A DNA stretch of 64,000 nt, from positions 2,847,184 through 2,911,183 of the forward strand of contig OY725500.1 in the NCBI GenBank assembly GCA_963281255.1, in the 5' to 3' direction. Shown piece after piece: positions 1 through 12,953 of this stretch. The position numbers and the translations under genes were made by a program. The notes beneath the pieces were generated by a model. The model had not been told where the DNA came from. It worked only from the letters and a program-made list of their open reading frames with translations, and did not search any database. Origin of the DNA: Aphrocallistes beatrix (lineage: Eukaryota; Porifera; Hexactinellida; Sceptrulophora; Aphrocallistidae). The first letter of the stretch is position 1. Each line of letters opens with the position of its first letter.

Positions 1-1
1 C

Positions 2-217
2 CTCATTCTTACGGCCCGCAGACTCCCCACTAGGCACAGAGCATCCTTTGCTAAAGTCCTGGACCACTCGCCACTAATGTACTGCGATGCAGCTATGTGT
101 AACATCAATCAAAGCTGGCTGAACCGAATGGACGAAATCCAACGCGGTGTTGCTAGGTCGCTGTACCATCTCAGGAAAGTTAAACTCCAAACTCCGGGTG
201 AGGCCATCAGCTATTAA
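2..217 (+). pseudogene. Non-LTR retrotransposon reverse transcriptase, C-terminal fragment
   Basis: An open frame of 71 codons enters from the window edge and ends at TAA. The peptide has the layout of the region just after the catalytic palm of non-LTR (LINE-type) reverse transcriptases: a stretch around VLDHSPLMYCDAAMCNIN, a Trp-Leu pair, then MDEIQRGVARSLYHLRK, matching the family pattern in which a helix with IQR..AR follows the thumb. Only this tail is visible, so catalytic YxDD residues cannot be checked. It is the only retroelement signal in the window. The assignment rests on pattern recognition and could be wrong in family. Confidence 0.5.
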
Positions 218-850
218 GTATCTCTGCCCTCAATTTTGGTATCTTATTCACTTGTATTATTTAAAATATATAAAAAATAGTTAAATACATTTTTCATTTC
301 ATGGTGTGTAATGACGATATGAAAGCGGAGGGATGACCTATCAAATTTGACGAATGATTTTTATCATTTGGTGAGATAACTTAATATACACCTACCATTA
401 ATTTTTCAGCCCTCTTTTTCCTAATATGGCAGGGTTATGTACGAAACTGAAATAAAATTAAGATTATTCAATCTTTCTTGCCCCTGCGAATTTCTAATAG
501 TTTTAAACCTCAACATTGAAAAACTCTAAGCAAATCTACGTTACTAGTGCAGTATTATGATTCGGAGGATTTCCTTCCTGATAGGCTCTTCCTTCATTTT
601 TATTTGAGTTCATTTAAAGTTGAATTGACCCCTTTCGCGCATATCTTGCAAACCACAGCTTTCTCTCACCAACAATACTCAAAACTTACTATCTCCTTCG
701 TAATAAGCGTCCAGTTCATTTAACTCTGCATCACTCATCTCGTTCACAAATAACTTTATACAACAAGTTTACTATATTCAAGCTTTTTGTAGAATTTCTC
801 TAAGAGCTTCCCCAGCCGCCTTAATACCATAATTATATATATTTATATAA
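218..850. other. A+T-rich sequence with no recognised gene
   Basis: No convincing open frame, terminal repeat or tandem array is visible between the retroelement tail and the first hairpin-ended repeat. Confidence 0.4.
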
Positions 851-1305
851 CAAGCTCGCTTCACTTGCTTGCGCTACGCGGCTGGCGGACACAGTGTCCC
901 CTCCAGAGGCGTACTTCGTACGCCTAGGCTCACATTGATTAATTATAAGGTAGATAACATCTCTAAAGGGTCTGTCTTACTGTTAGATTCGATGTTACTG
1001 GAAAATCACCAAATTTATTAAATTTTCAATTTTTGGCTGAGTAATTATGAATTGATAAAGTCATAACAGAGTGATGAGTCCTCATTTTGTAATGATGGTT
1101 ATATCATATTTGAGATATATTATTATACACATTCTATTAAATTTTCAGCCTTCTATCACCTAAAATGGCTGAGTTATGGGCCGAAAAACTGAAATTTCTA
1201 AATTCAAAAAAGTGACAATGACGTCATAATTCATGATGAGTCAACATTTTCGTCTGATTCCCGCATACCAAAATTCACCTTTCTGTACAAACTTGCTCAG
1301 ATCTA
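851..1305 (-). mobile_element. Helitron-like repeat HLE, copy 1 (hairpin end present, start lost)
   Basis: This begins with the G+C-rich hairpin end (CAAGC...), followed by the conserved ATTGATTAATTATAAGG segment and the A+T-rich body. It decays near 1300, before the microsatellite. The hairpin arm AGGCGTAC-TTC-GTACGCCT pairs perfectly over 8 bp although its bases differ from other copies. Strand is given so that + runs from the CTTACTATTAAAACTCG start to the hairpin end. Confidence 0.75.
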
Positions 1306-2317
1306 GTGATGCCACTCGTTTCGTCCATAATGATTGAATAGAAGATGTGCTTCATCTTCTCACCACGTGATTCTGAATTATTCTCTAACAAAATTACAAA
1401 GTGCACTTTGTCCAAAGGTGCTTATGAGTTTTTTAAAATTTCGCGAGACGTGAATATAACAGCTCGATTATCAGTCATATATTCATTGACATTGGGATTG
1501 AATCTGAAATAATCATATTTCAAATATTATTATATTTTAGTTTTTGCAAATGCCTTTCAATGTAATGCCCCAGAGGTTTGCCAGAATCTTTTTCGTTGCT
1601 ATGCCCTCTTAGTGCAATGCATAGTTGTCCACAGAATCGTATCGAGTCGAATTTGCACTTAATGTGATACAATTCTTTTGTTGCTCGCTTATTAGTTATT
1701 GTCAATCAATACGTTATTTCGGGAACGATCTAATTCGACCTGTTGATATATGCTCTTAAAGCTTACTACTTGTATGAAATTTAAGTACAATTTATAATAA
1801 TTCGCGACTAACTTTTTTTTGCATACTGATGGACATTTGATCTTTGGCGTTTTTTATATAATGCTTTATCTTTTCGATAATCTGCCCATCCATCTTGCTC
1901 TAAAATATACTTACCTTAAATATATTGCTCATTCGGATTGTAATCCACAGTAGTACTACTAGTAGGTAACGACATTACTAAATATAAGGTGTGGTAGCCA
2001 ATTAGTAAGTTTGAATACTCAATGATTTTGATGTATTGAATATCGAAGCATATTATGATCAGATTCAAAAGCATTTTGATCCTCAAGTTGAAATTCCAAT
2101 GAATATATTCATAGGAGTGTCAATTCTTATAAGTACGTGAAATAAAGCTGAACTTCGAGACTCTCCATGATGCAAGTTTCCTTCTGCTCATTCGAAATTC
2201 AATTGGTAAAAATATGAGTTTTTATTCATTTTCTACATACCCATTTGTTGTTTAATAATTTATATTGAAATCCTAAAAGAGTGTTTAGTAACTCAAGCTA
2301 TCATTTTCTGCCTAGAT
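1306..2317. other. No recognised gene
   Basis: A+T-rich sequence with only short chance frames. The last part may belong to the decayed Tc1 element that is recognisable from 2318. Confidence 0.35.
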
Positions 2318-2590
2318 AGTTGGATCATACAAGAAGACAACGATCCAAAAGCACATTTCAAAATTTGCCAATGAATTCGAGGAAATAATGATATTAATAG
2401 AATGGATTTGCCAGCATGCAGTTCAGATCTTGGCCAGATCGAGAATCAGTGGTCCTGGATTAGGCGAGCTTGAAAGGGCACTGCTCGACGTATGGAAATC
2501 TCTAGAACAATATTTTTGGGCACATTTTGGCAGTCATAGCCAAAGCGCCTGAAATTATTATTGTCTATCAAGGGAAATATGAGCAATTAT
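2318..2590 (+). pseudogene. Tc1-type transposase, C-terminal remnant
   Basis: Translation from 2318 gives WIIQEDNDPKAHFKIC, a stop, then a degenerate SSDLGQIENQWSW. These align with the second and third catalytic blocks of Tc1 transposases (DN.P.H and SPDLNPIEN.W). Several stops and shifts make it a pseudogene. Its end abuts the TTAA where repeat R1 begins at 2595, so R1 lies in or directly beside the old Tc1 copy. The N-terminal helix-turn-helix part was not found upstream. Confidence 0.65.
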
Positions 2591-2594
2591 TAGT

Positions 2595-5069
2595 TTAAGG
2601 ATACCGCCCGCGAAAAGTCATTCGATTTGGCTTACAACATACGATGTAAGGAGAGCTAGAATAGATGTTAAGCGTGGGCACGTATCTCTTTCTAGAAATT
2701 ACTTAGGCATTCAAAACCGCTATTGATTCTCATTTCTAATTTTGTGATACAGTGTCTCAAAGCATGTTTGTTTCGTTTTTCGCTCGCGCATCCTAATGGT
2801 AGAGCTGCCACGCAATTATTTTTTAGGACATGCTAAGGAACCAATACTTACAAAATTGAAACATCGATAGTTTATCATATTTCCCACTACATCCTTACTA
2901 TTAAAACTTGATTAATGTTTGTATATATATACGTATATATGTATAATATATATATATCTCTGTAACAAATTGATTGAAGAAACTGCCTGGCGCAGAAAGC
3001 TGATTTTGGCATGTGGTAGTCTTTTGGATATGGCTCCAGTAGTTTCTTAGCTCAGACCAAAATGTCGACTCATCATGGAATTATGACGTCATTGTCACAT
3101 TTTAAAAAGTTAAGCAACACAGTTATTCGTGCATAACTCAGCCATTATTGGAGATAGAAGGCTGAAATTTTATTAGAATCTGTATACTAACAAGTCTCAC
3201 ATATGATGCAACTATCATCAAAAAATGATGACTCATCACTTTGCTATGACGTCATCATTACTAATCAAAAATTTTTAAATTGACAAATTTTGTGTTTTTT
3301 CGAGTGATATCGATTTTAAAACTAAGATGGACATATTTAGAGATGATATCTCCCTTTTAATTAACCAATGTCACCTCCAGGCGACCGAAGGGAGCCTCCG
3401 GCGAACACGAAGTGTTCGCCATCCGCGCAGCGCAAACAAGCGAAGCGCGCTTGTAGGACTAAAAGAAAGTTAAAATGTCAAAGATTGTAAATTGTATAAA
3501 GGACTGAATTAAAAGTAGAAAAACCCCGAAAAAGTTATGACATCGAAAATCGAGTGGTCCTACGTTCATCGCATAATGATATGGAACAAGTCTTGAAATT
3601 TCAAACCAATTTGGACCTTTCTTTTAAAGACGGTAAATTTTAAAGTCCCGAGATATAGAAATGTTCAAATGTTAAGAACAATGCAAAATGAATTATTAAG
3701 TATATATAAAATCATTCATGGGCATTTATTCGCGTTGATACTGATTATTTAGATATATTCCAATCAAACTTTGTGAAAATAGTAACAGTACAATGAAAAT
3801 CTACAAATTTCCTAGGCCCTTAACACCGAATATTTTGAGATAATTGTGAATATAATTCACACTCCTAGCACTACAAAGTATTTTCCGTTTGTTTAGAATG
3901 AATAAAGAGCTTCTAAAATGTATATTAGGAAGTGAGAACGAGAGTCTACGACTTTTAGTTTCCAAGTTAGGATTATCGAAAAATGCTGCGTCATCACATG
4001 ATAAAGATCTAAAACTAAAAATTCCATAGGATGTAGTAGTGCAACTTTTATCAATGAATCATATATATGCCGTTATAAAAATTATATTAGGAATTGTGAA
4101 CAAAGAATTTGTTCATATATTTACAGAGATAAATAAATCTTTTTGGACCCTAAATTTTGATTGAATCTGCGAGGTCCAAGGCCAGAACTTAAATAATCAT
4201 GAAAAGTGCTCCGATTGTTTAGTATAATGGCCACATTTGGACACATATTTAATGATTAGATTCGAAATTTTATAATATATTCAAAGTTCTCCTTAGATTT
4301 GAATTACAATGAAGTCAATGATAAGTCTAAAAATATTTATTTTTGACAAAGAGATGTTTGAGGAACCTATATATTATCGTATACTATATCTTTTCATTTA
4401 AGATACAAAGATTATACAACTTCAATAGTTTTTAAAATATGACATCGGCCTCTTTCGGGACCATAAAGAGGTATTATGCCCGAACTTTAACTACGTATAA
4501 TAAGCGATAACTCACGAACAAATGATCGAATCTAAACAATTTTTAAAAATTGATCAGAATTTTATTTATAATACAATTATCGCTACATAGTATCTGATAT
4601 CAAACCAGTCATTTCCCGAGCTTTTAAAAAAATGAACTCGCTTATAGAGCTATTTGGATTGCATTTTATTGACCTTTCTTCCAGATCTTTGTTATATAGG
4701 CCAAAGCAATGTTGAAGTCCATATCATTGAAAATATCAAATAATTTAAAAACTAATTGATGAGTGCGTCGAAAAAACTCGAATAATTTTCAATTTTTAGT
4801 AAAGCTAAACTTTAGGGGGTTAACCCTATATTATCGAAAACTCGCAATATCGCGGATGTCTCCATCCATTTTCAATGGGAAAGAAGCCATAAAGTTGTAC
4901 CACTGTTGTACATTTCGGTAGTCTTAGGTTAACTCATAAAAATTAAAATAAATACCGTCCAACTAGTACGATTAGATGGTAGACCACTCAGTGATACAAT
5001 GGAAATAACATTAAAAATTTTTGGCGTCATTTACGTCAGGCGAAATTTTTTCGTGGACAGTATCCTTAA
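2595..5069 (+). mobile_element. Family R element, copy 1 (TTAA-flanked, non-coding)
   Basis: Bounded by TTAAGGATACCGCCCGCG on the left and a degenerate inverse ending TATCCTTAA on the right. Without the HLE insertion at 2892-3455 the length is about 1.9 kb, matching the uninterrupted copy at 54878-56819. No transposase is encoded. The body is shared with copies at 10792, 18312, 31085, 54878 and 62830. Confidence 0.75.
2892..3455 (+). mobile_element. Helitron-like repeat HLE, copy 2, inserted in R1
   Basis: Near full-length: CCTTACTATTAAAACTTG start, TA-rich microsatellite, body with two TGACGTCA sites, and G+C-rich end finishing GCGAAGCGCGCTTG. R1 sequence resumes on the right, which places this insertion later than R1. 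Confidence 0.85.
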
Positions 5070-6147
5070 AAGATATCATAAAATTTATACTTTGAACTAC
5101 TGATGTATTTTATAATACTACATTGAATATCATAGGTTAGAAAACAATATTTCCCAATTTTAAGTTAAAACCGACTGTACACTACCTCAGAAATGAAGTT
5201 CAATCCTTTGGAGAGTAACCAATGAATTATGTTAATTTTTACATAGTACGTAGTATATATGTAGGTGTATGCCGAAAAACATTTCAACGATCATTTAAAT
5301 CATTTGCTAAAGTCATGCCACTTCTGGGCTCAGAAACCTCTAAAAATCATACTATTTTTCTAAACAATTTGTCAACTGAAATGATACCATCATTTGATCT
5401 ACATTGCGACATAAATGGGGTACAACTATAGTTTTGGACCGGAACCTATATCATCCGATTTGGATAAAGGTGTGGTTCTAGCGTTATAGAACTCGTTGAG
5501 ATATGAAGAATGAACTAAAGAGATTCAAAATGCAAGTTGCATAATATTCAACAAATTTGGGGTTGTCACTAAAATCTGGGACGGGACAGCTGCGGGATAT
5601 TCCGGGTTTCGACTAAAATACGGGACACGTTTTAAACTGCCACAATGGTCCCACATTGGCATAGCTAGGGTCTTGTCAAGGCCCATTGGTAAGCTTGCCA
5701 TGACCTGGCATCGAAACACATTTGGACTACAATAATGTTATTTTTCAACTGTGCATATTACTTGCAAGTCATGACTACTACTTGGGTGTTCAATCATTTT
5801 GAAGTGTAACTATGGTAGATCACGTTTCTAATAGCATGTGTCAGGATTATGATGGTATTATTGACAAGTGATTTCATAGAGTGCTCGATAATATTTGAGA
5901 TTGTTCTACATATTCTCGACATTTTTAGTTTGCTGACGATTACTATATATAGTGGCCAACTTCTGAAATGAGTTCCTCCCTATTTTTTATTTTCTTGTTT
6001 TTTCCCTCCATAACGGATTTTGAGAATACCATAAGTGTGAAACTAAAAAAATTGGAGAAAGGAATGTTTATGGGCAGACGAAGCTACTATACGATTTTTG
6101 ATGCAAAACTAAATGCCAAAATGGAAAAATTTTGAAGATCCAGACAA
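5070..6147. other. Intergenic sequence; possible hAT end fragment
   Basis: No coding frame is supported. At 5561-5645 a G+C-richer stretch (GGTTGTCACTAAAATCTGGG, then GGGACGGGACAG) resembles decayed terminal sequence of a hAT-type element, but no partner end was found. Confidence 0.3.
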
Positions 6148-8311
6148 AGTCAGCCTACTGCATATAAGGCCTCACAGTAATTTGCGGATTTGGGACTAGG
6201 TATGAAGTAGAAGATGGTTAAATTAATACATAAGATGCCTTAAATCGAGGTGCCTGCATTTGTTAGAATTTTGAAGTTGTCAATTGTTAGAATTACCTCA
6301 ACTGCCACTTGTTAGGATCGTTTTTCTAGACTGCTGTCTTTTGTTAGAATCATTTTTCTAGAATACTGTCACTACTTGTTAGAATCGTTTTCTAGACTAA
6401 ACATAGAAATTTTAATGACTTCAGCTTGTAAATATTTGGAAACGAGTTTCGAATATTTTAACAAGTGACAGTAGTCTAGAGAACAATTATAACAAGTGAC
6501 ATTAGTCTAGAAAACGATTCTAACAAGTGATAGTAGTTTAGAAAAACGATTTTAACAAGTAATAGTAGTTTAGAAAAACGATTCTAACAAGTGACAGTAG
6601 CCTAGAAAACGATACTAACAAGTGACAGTAGTCTAGAAAAACGATTCTAACAAGTGACTGTAGTCTAGAAAAATGATTCTAACAAGTGACTGTAGTCTAG
6701 AAAACGATTCTAACAAGTGATAGTAGTTTAGAAAAACGATTCTAACAAGTGACAGTAGCCTAGAAAACGATACTAACAAGTGACAGTAGTCTAGAAAAAC
6801 GATTCTAACAAGTGACTGTAGTCTAGAAAAATGATTCTAATAAGTGACAGTAGTCTAGAAAACGATTCTAACAAGTAATAGTAGTTTAGAAAAACGATTT
6901 TAACAAGTGATAGTAGTTTAGAAAAACGATTCTAACAAGTGACTGTAGTCTAGAAAAATGATTCTAACAAGTGACTGTAGTCTAGAAAACGATTCTAACA
7001 AGTGATAGTAGTTTAGAAAAACTATTCTAACAAGTGACAGTAGCCTAGAAAACGATACTAACAAGTGACAGTAGTCTAGAAAAACGATTCTAACAAGTGA
7101 CTGTAGTCTAGAAAAATGATTCTAATAAGTGACAGTAGTCTAGAAAACGATTCTAACAAGTGATAGTAGTTTAGAAAAGCGATTTTAAAAAGTGATAGTA
7201 GTTTAGAAAAACTATTCTAACAAGTGACAGTAGTCTAGAAAAACTATTCTAACAAGTGACTGTAGTCTAGAAAACGATTCTAACAAGTGACAGTTGAGAT
7301 AATTCTAACAAATGACGCTCCCCCCTTAAATCATACCTAAGCACAATAGTGCTTAGGAATGTATTACCAGCATATATAAATAGTATGGTGTCAAAGTAAC
7401 CATATCCGCTGTTAAATTTAGATTAGTCACCATATGCTTGTGCAATAGGTTATATTTGTGACCAATTTAGTGATGTTCAGAGGCCGTTTAAGGGCACTTC
7501 TAAATGTTTTTATTATAATTTTTTTCGCATAGAATTGAGATGTGAGTGGGTTAATTAATGCAAAAATTTGGAATTTTTTCTTAGAATGCTGCTACATTCC
7601 AGTGTTAATATTGAAACGTGTTTGGTCAGTTAGGCCCATATCTTGAAAACCATAATAGCTAGACATTCAAATGTAATTCCATTTGATAGCAAATAGACTC
7701 TTTCCTATCAAGCGATAATAAATTTATTTGTCTAAATTCAATGGTTTACGAGTTTTTCAACAATTTATCATATTGGTCACATTTGGTAATTTGTCTAAAA
7801 ACTCGTAAACCTTGAATTTAGACGTCGAAATTATATTATCACTTAATAGTAAATAGTCTATCAAATAGAATTTCATTTAAATGTCTAGCTATTGTGGTTT
7901 TCAAGATATGATCCTAACTGACCAAAAGACGTTTCTATAGTAACACTGGATTGTAGCAGCATTCCCTCAAAATACTCCAAATTTTTCGTATTAACCCATT
8001 CACATCTCAATTCTATGCGAAAAAAATTATAATAAAGACATTTAGAAGTGCTCTAAAACGGCCTCTGATAATCACTAAATTATCAAAAATATACCTATTG
8101 TGCAATCATATGGTAACTTGTCTAAATTTTAACAACGGAGATGGGTACTTTGACACCATATTTATATATATGTACTAGTAATACATTCCTAAGATACATT
8201 GTGCTTTGTTAATGATTTAATGCAGCTCATGTATTAGTTCACCCATCTTCTACCGCATCCCTATCCCTAATTCCCTAAGTTACTGTGAGGCCTTATATGC
8301 AGTAGGCTATG
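6148..8311. mobile_element. Family F giant palindrome, copy 1, carrying a minisatellite
   Basis: The outer ends are inverse copies (GCCTACTGCATATAAGGCC on the left, its inverse on the right). The arms continue inward with matching segments, for example CAGAGGCCGTTT near 7480 and its inverse near 8060. The centre lies near 7780. Flanks ACAAAGT and ACAAGGT suggest a 7-bp target duplication with one mismatch. The left arm is interrupted by the 32-bp array at 6253-7315. Confidence 0.7.
6253..7315. repeat. Foldback element with 32-bp minisatellite array
   Basis: About 26 tandem units of roughly 32 bp (GATTCTAACAAGTGACAGTAG followed by TCTAGAAAAAC) run from about 6455 to 7290. A short inverted array of the same unit at 6265-6405 makes the whole block a foldback. 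Variants recur in the same order (a unit containing CAGTAGCCTAG at about 6595, 6752 and 7035), which shows that multi-unit blocks were duplicated. Confidence 0.85.
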
Positions 8312-8654
8312 ACAAGGTGTTTTGGCCAAATGAGGTGCATAAGACAATTATGACACCTTTTGCAATTGCAGATTTTTCTAAAACTTATCATTTTTTACAA
8401 ACTTAATTTGATAATTAATTATTCATTTCACACTATGTAATGCAAACAGATTTCTATTGTTCTGGATTTAACACTCGTTATCAAATGCAAGTGTGAGAAT
8501 GCATTTGTGAGATTCAGTATAATATTTAAATATCCTTTTTAATTCATAATTACACAACCAATATGAATGAGTTTAAACTTGAAACTATTCATAGAGAACC
8601 AAATGATATTACACTAGTATTAGAGAACTAAAAGATATTACACTACGTACTATT
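8312..8654. other. No recognised gene
   Basis: A+T-rich sequence. A segment containing GAGAACCAAATGATATTACAC is imperfectly repeated once at about 8595-8645. Nothing else is visible. Confidence 0.3.
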
Positions 8655-8996
8655 ATTGAGATTCTTGTTAAGCTTGTCAGAAAATGTTCATGTGCTATTA
8701 GTGAGGTTTTATTTCTTTGTAATGATTAGGTAGGAAAGGACCCTGACGCTGTGATCGATCATTTCGCCAAGGGAGGAAACCGCCGACTTGAACTAGTCTA
8801 AATAAGGTAACTATTGTATACGGGTTGTGCTCTGTATTGATCGATTGTACTATATAATCATCCATTTATTTTGACATTGCTGAGTCCTACGTCGTTGCGT
8901 TTCTTACTATGACAATAATGACATTTGGGGAAAATCTGAGCACGCCCACAGGGGGGGCTTGCGCCCCCCCCATCCCCCCCCGTAACCCCGCCACTG
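8655..8996 (-). mobile_element. hAT-type MITE, second copy of the one at 39314
   Basis: This is the reverse complement of most of the MITE at 39314-39677, including the stretch around CGCCAAGGGAGGAAACCGCC. It ends in CGTAACCCCGCCACTG, the inverse of the CAGTGGCGG end. The other end is lost, so no duplication could be confirmed. The C-run and G-run next to the end form a strong hairpin at 8950-8970. Confidence 0.65.
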
Positions 8997-9132
8997 GGGC
9001 CAAGCCTTTGCTTCCATCATATATAATACAACTAATAATATATTTCGCAATTACTCGAGTCTATACAATGCAATCAATGTTTCAGCTTCTAATTTGTTTA
9101 AATGGAATTTCAGAAATAAATGATCGAAGCTT

Positions 9133-10236
9133 TTAAGGTTGGCCTTACCTATGGGCATTTTGTTTTTTATCAAAAATTTGCCAAAAGTCCTTTTTAATCA
9201 TTATTAGATCCCTAAAGGGGTTCTAAACATTAATTTCGATTTTTAGAATTTCAGGCTAATATTTCGCCACTTAGAGCCACTTGTCCCACCTGGTGTCGCC
9301 CAAAAAAGAACACATTTTTTAGCGAAATGTTTCATATCCATAACTTCCTTGAACCATGTCAGAACATCATTATAATGCTAAATTCATGCTCAGCACTAAA
9401 TTTCCAGCAATTTGATATATAAATGGGAAACATTCGGAGAAATTTTTAGCTGCAGGTTCCTAGCAACGGCCAGGAATGTGAATAAATTCCTGGTCGTTGC
9501 TATGGACGGACATCCAAAAAATTCTCCAAATATGGTCAATATATATATAAATTGCTGGAAATTCGATGGCGGACACGAATTCAGAATTCAGATGATGATC
9601 TGACATGGTTCAAAGAAGTTATTGATCTGGGATTCCGGGGGATACTATCGAATGTGGTTATTTTTGGGTGGCCAGTCATCAATAACCACTTTTTCACACT
9701 TTTGATGGTGAAAAATTTGGATATACCATAATTTGAAGTTAAGTACTGCTACAAGTTGTCGAATAAGGATATTTGCATGTTATTTAATATTCCAAAGCAG
9801 TTAAAACTGACGGAAATTGCGGGACTTAAATAGATATTTTCTAAATCCTGTTTTCTAAGACTTCTTTTCAGCAAATATAAAGGTGATAACTTTTTGTAAA
9901 TTCAACATAGGGCCGAAAACTCAGCGGTTTTTGATAGATCTCGAAGAGTAGAACATAATGAACAAACAGATTTTTGATGTTAGGAATAAAAAGAGAATTA
10001 AGAAATAAATAGTGTCAAAATTACTAAAAATATAATTCTTCGGGTGTTTTGGTGTGAATTTTTAACAATTTTCAAAATTTCAAAGATATGTCTGTTCATT
10101 AGTTCTTTAGATCATCGATTTATGAATGAATTTGAACAGTTTCTAAAGGATTGTAGGCATATTGTGTCCGATTTCTTCCTTGTAAAATGACCAATTTTTT
10201 ATATAAAGTTTGCTGTTATAGGAAACCCCATCTTAG
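9133..10236 (-). mobile_element. Family S element, copy 1 (TTAA-flanked)
   Basis: Starts at TTAAGGTTGGCCTTACC and runs to a degenerate partner end (TATAGGAAACCCCATCTTAG). An internal near-palindrome at 9400-9600 is centred on CAACGGCCAGGAATG. It shares this layout with copies at 16854 and 21443. No transposase is encoded. Confidence 0.65.
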
Positions 10237-10795
10237 GTTACCCTTTCCTATAATAGCTAACTTTTGACTTTTTCAACTGATTCATTTAATTTTCAGTGCA
10301 TATTTGAATCGCATAGTTATCTGCAAAAATGCATTAATAATCGTAATAATTCAACAGATAAAAACGTTCTTATAAAAAATTGGTCAATTTACAAGGAAGA
10401 AATCGGACGCAATATCCTTTAGAAAATTTTCAAATTCTTTCAGAAATGGATGATCTATCTATTGAAAAAACAGATTTTGAAATTTTAAAAATTGTTAAAG
10501 ATTCACATGAAAACACCCGAGGAAGTTATTTTATAGCAATTTTGACACTATTTTTTTCATAATTCTCTTTTTATACGTAACATCAAAATTATGTCTGTTT
10601 ATTATGTTCTACTCTTCGAGATCTAATAAAAACCGCTGAGTTTTCGCTTCTATATTTGAATTTGCCAAAAGTTATCACATTTATAATTACTTAAAAAATT
10701 TTTCTATATATCCCAAAATGTCCATCAGTTTTACCTGCATTGGAATGTTAAATAACATGCAAATATCCTTATTCTACAACTTATAGCATACTTAA
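10233..10795 (+). mobile_element. Family S fragment between S1 and R2
   Basis: Starts with a decayed S end (TTAGGTTACCCTTTCCTATA) back to back with the S1 end. It continues with S body sequence and stops at the TTAA where R2 begins (10792), consistent with R2 having entered this fragment. Confidence 0.55.
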
Positions 10796-12180
10796 GGATA
10801 CCGCCCGCGAATAATCCTTAGGTTTTGCTTACAGCATATATTAAGAAGAGAGCTATATAATATGTTAAGCGTGGGCAGGTAGTGCAATTATAAAATATTG
10901 AGGCATGCTAAACCGTTTTTGGTTCGCATTTCTAGTTTTTGAGTTACAGCGTCTCAAAGTCGTTTTTTTGCGTTTTTCGCTAGCACATCCAAATGTTAGA
11001 GCCTCCTTCACTCTGTATATTTTTTCTAACATACGTTTGGATCAAATCCTTCGAAAATTTATTCATATATAGTTTATCCAATTTGCTATCGCATAGGACC
11101 AAAAGAAAGTTAAAATAACTAAGTTTTTAATTTTATGGGGTTTTTTCGAAAAATGGCCAAAAAACAGCGAAAAAAGTCCGTTTTTTCATTGAAAAATCAG
11201 CAATAATATCACAAATTTTTAAAATATCAAAAATCGAGTGGTCTTACGCTTATCGTACAATGATATTGAACAACTATTGTAAATTTCAGCCTTCAATCTC
11301 CAGCCAAATTTGACTTTTTTTATTTTAAAGACGGGTAATTTTGAAATTTTAAAGTCCCGAGACATTAGTATCCAAAGTTTAAATGTCAAGAACGATGTAT
11401 AATGAGCTATTTAGGGTAAATAAATGCTTTCATGGCCATTTTATCGCATTTAAACGGATAATTAGATATATTTATGACAAATTTTGATGAAGATAGCAAA
11501 AGAATAGTGAAAATTCACAAATTTTCTTGTGGCTCCTAGCCTCCGAATATTTTGGACCAATTGGGAAATATAATTCATACTCCTAGCATTGCAAAGTATA
11601 ATCCATCGTTTTAGAATGAAAAACGAACTTCTAAAAAGTATATTAGGAAGTTAGAGCGAGAGTCTACGACTTTTAGTTTTAAAGTTAGGATTTTCGAAAA
11701 ATGCTACGTCATCGCGTGATAAAAATTTTTTAAAACTTAGCATTCCATACGATGTAGTACACTTATTATTAAAGAATTAGAAATATACCGTCATGAAAAT
11801 TATATTAGGAATTGAGAGCTAAGAAATTTAGGTATATTTTTCCGAGATAGGGAGGAATCTGTTTTTGGACCATAAATGGGGGGCTTTGACCGAATTTGGG
11901 AGGTAAATGATCTGAACTCCCAAAATAATCGTGTTGAGTGCTTCAAAATTTCTGTACACATTGCTAGTGACTATTGCATTGTTTTTTGAGTTTAATAGCT
12001 ACTTTTGGGAACTTATTTCATGACAAAATTCGCCATTTTCTAATATATTCAAAGTTCTCCATATAATTTGTATTACAATAAAATCGATGATAAGTCGAGA
12101 AATATTTACTTTTTGACAGAGAGCTGTTTGAGGAACCTATATATTATCATATATATCCTTTCATTTAAGATTATAATGGA

Positions 12181-12260
12181 CAAGCGAGCTTTGCTTGCTT
12201 GCGCTGCGCGGCTTGCAGACAATGCGTGTCTGCAGATTTACCCAGTGGGGGCTTGCGGAT
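12181..12260 (-). mobile_element. HLE hairpin end only, inside R2
   Basis: Only the G+C-rich end survives. Its second hairpin reads TGCAGACA-ATGCG-TGTCTGCA: the 8-bp stem is intact but two base pairs differ from the usual GGCGGACA/TGTCCGCC. Sequence from 12261 to 12953 is unassigned. Confidence 0.6.
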
Positions 12261-12953
12261 ATTAGAGAAACAATACGTCGCTTTCTTGTTTTATACAAAG
12301 TATGCTGGATTGTCATTTGTCTATGGTTACATGAATGAAATCAGAACTGTAGCAGAAATTTTGTTTCGTGAAAATATAATTTACTTCGTATTAAGTCAAC
12401 TATTCCTGAATGTAAGCTCAATTTGAATACACAAAGTTCACATTGCTAAAGATTATTATACTTAAATATTCAATTCCAGTCCAGTTCGTTAAAAGTTTTT
12501 TTATGATCGAATTGATTGATCGTAGCATGTAACACACTTTAATTGTTGTTAACAATCAAATTATTCTAGACTCAAAATAGCAGTATTCAATCATTTATAT
12601 GAAATAGAATCGTGTGAATGGCATTATAAAAGGCTGATAATTGATTGGTTCTCGCATAAACCAATGAATTTCAATCACAGATAGTCCTTTTTATTGTATG
12701 CATAAGTCACTACTATTTTATTCCAATGTATTTACATTATAAAATAATCGAATTTGATTGGTCTGCACATTTTGTCACCTATCTCGGCGAGGTGTGAACA
12801 TTTCGCTTAGATCTTCGAACTTAATCCTAGATTCATCATTTGACGCCTACATGCCAATTTTCGTATTTCTACGATTTTCCAATTCTTCAATCAATTCGGA
12901 CAAACAAACAAACATAAAAAAAAGAAAAAAATCCTAGCATTTTAATATATAAG

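Noticed and set aside
6455-7290. CRISPR-like regular repeats
   Set aside because: Units are directly tandem with no unique spacers, and the context is eukaryotic. This is a minisatellite.
8909-9136. Small protein with a Pro-rich stretch
   Set aside because: The Pro run comes from the C-rich end of a hAT MITE.
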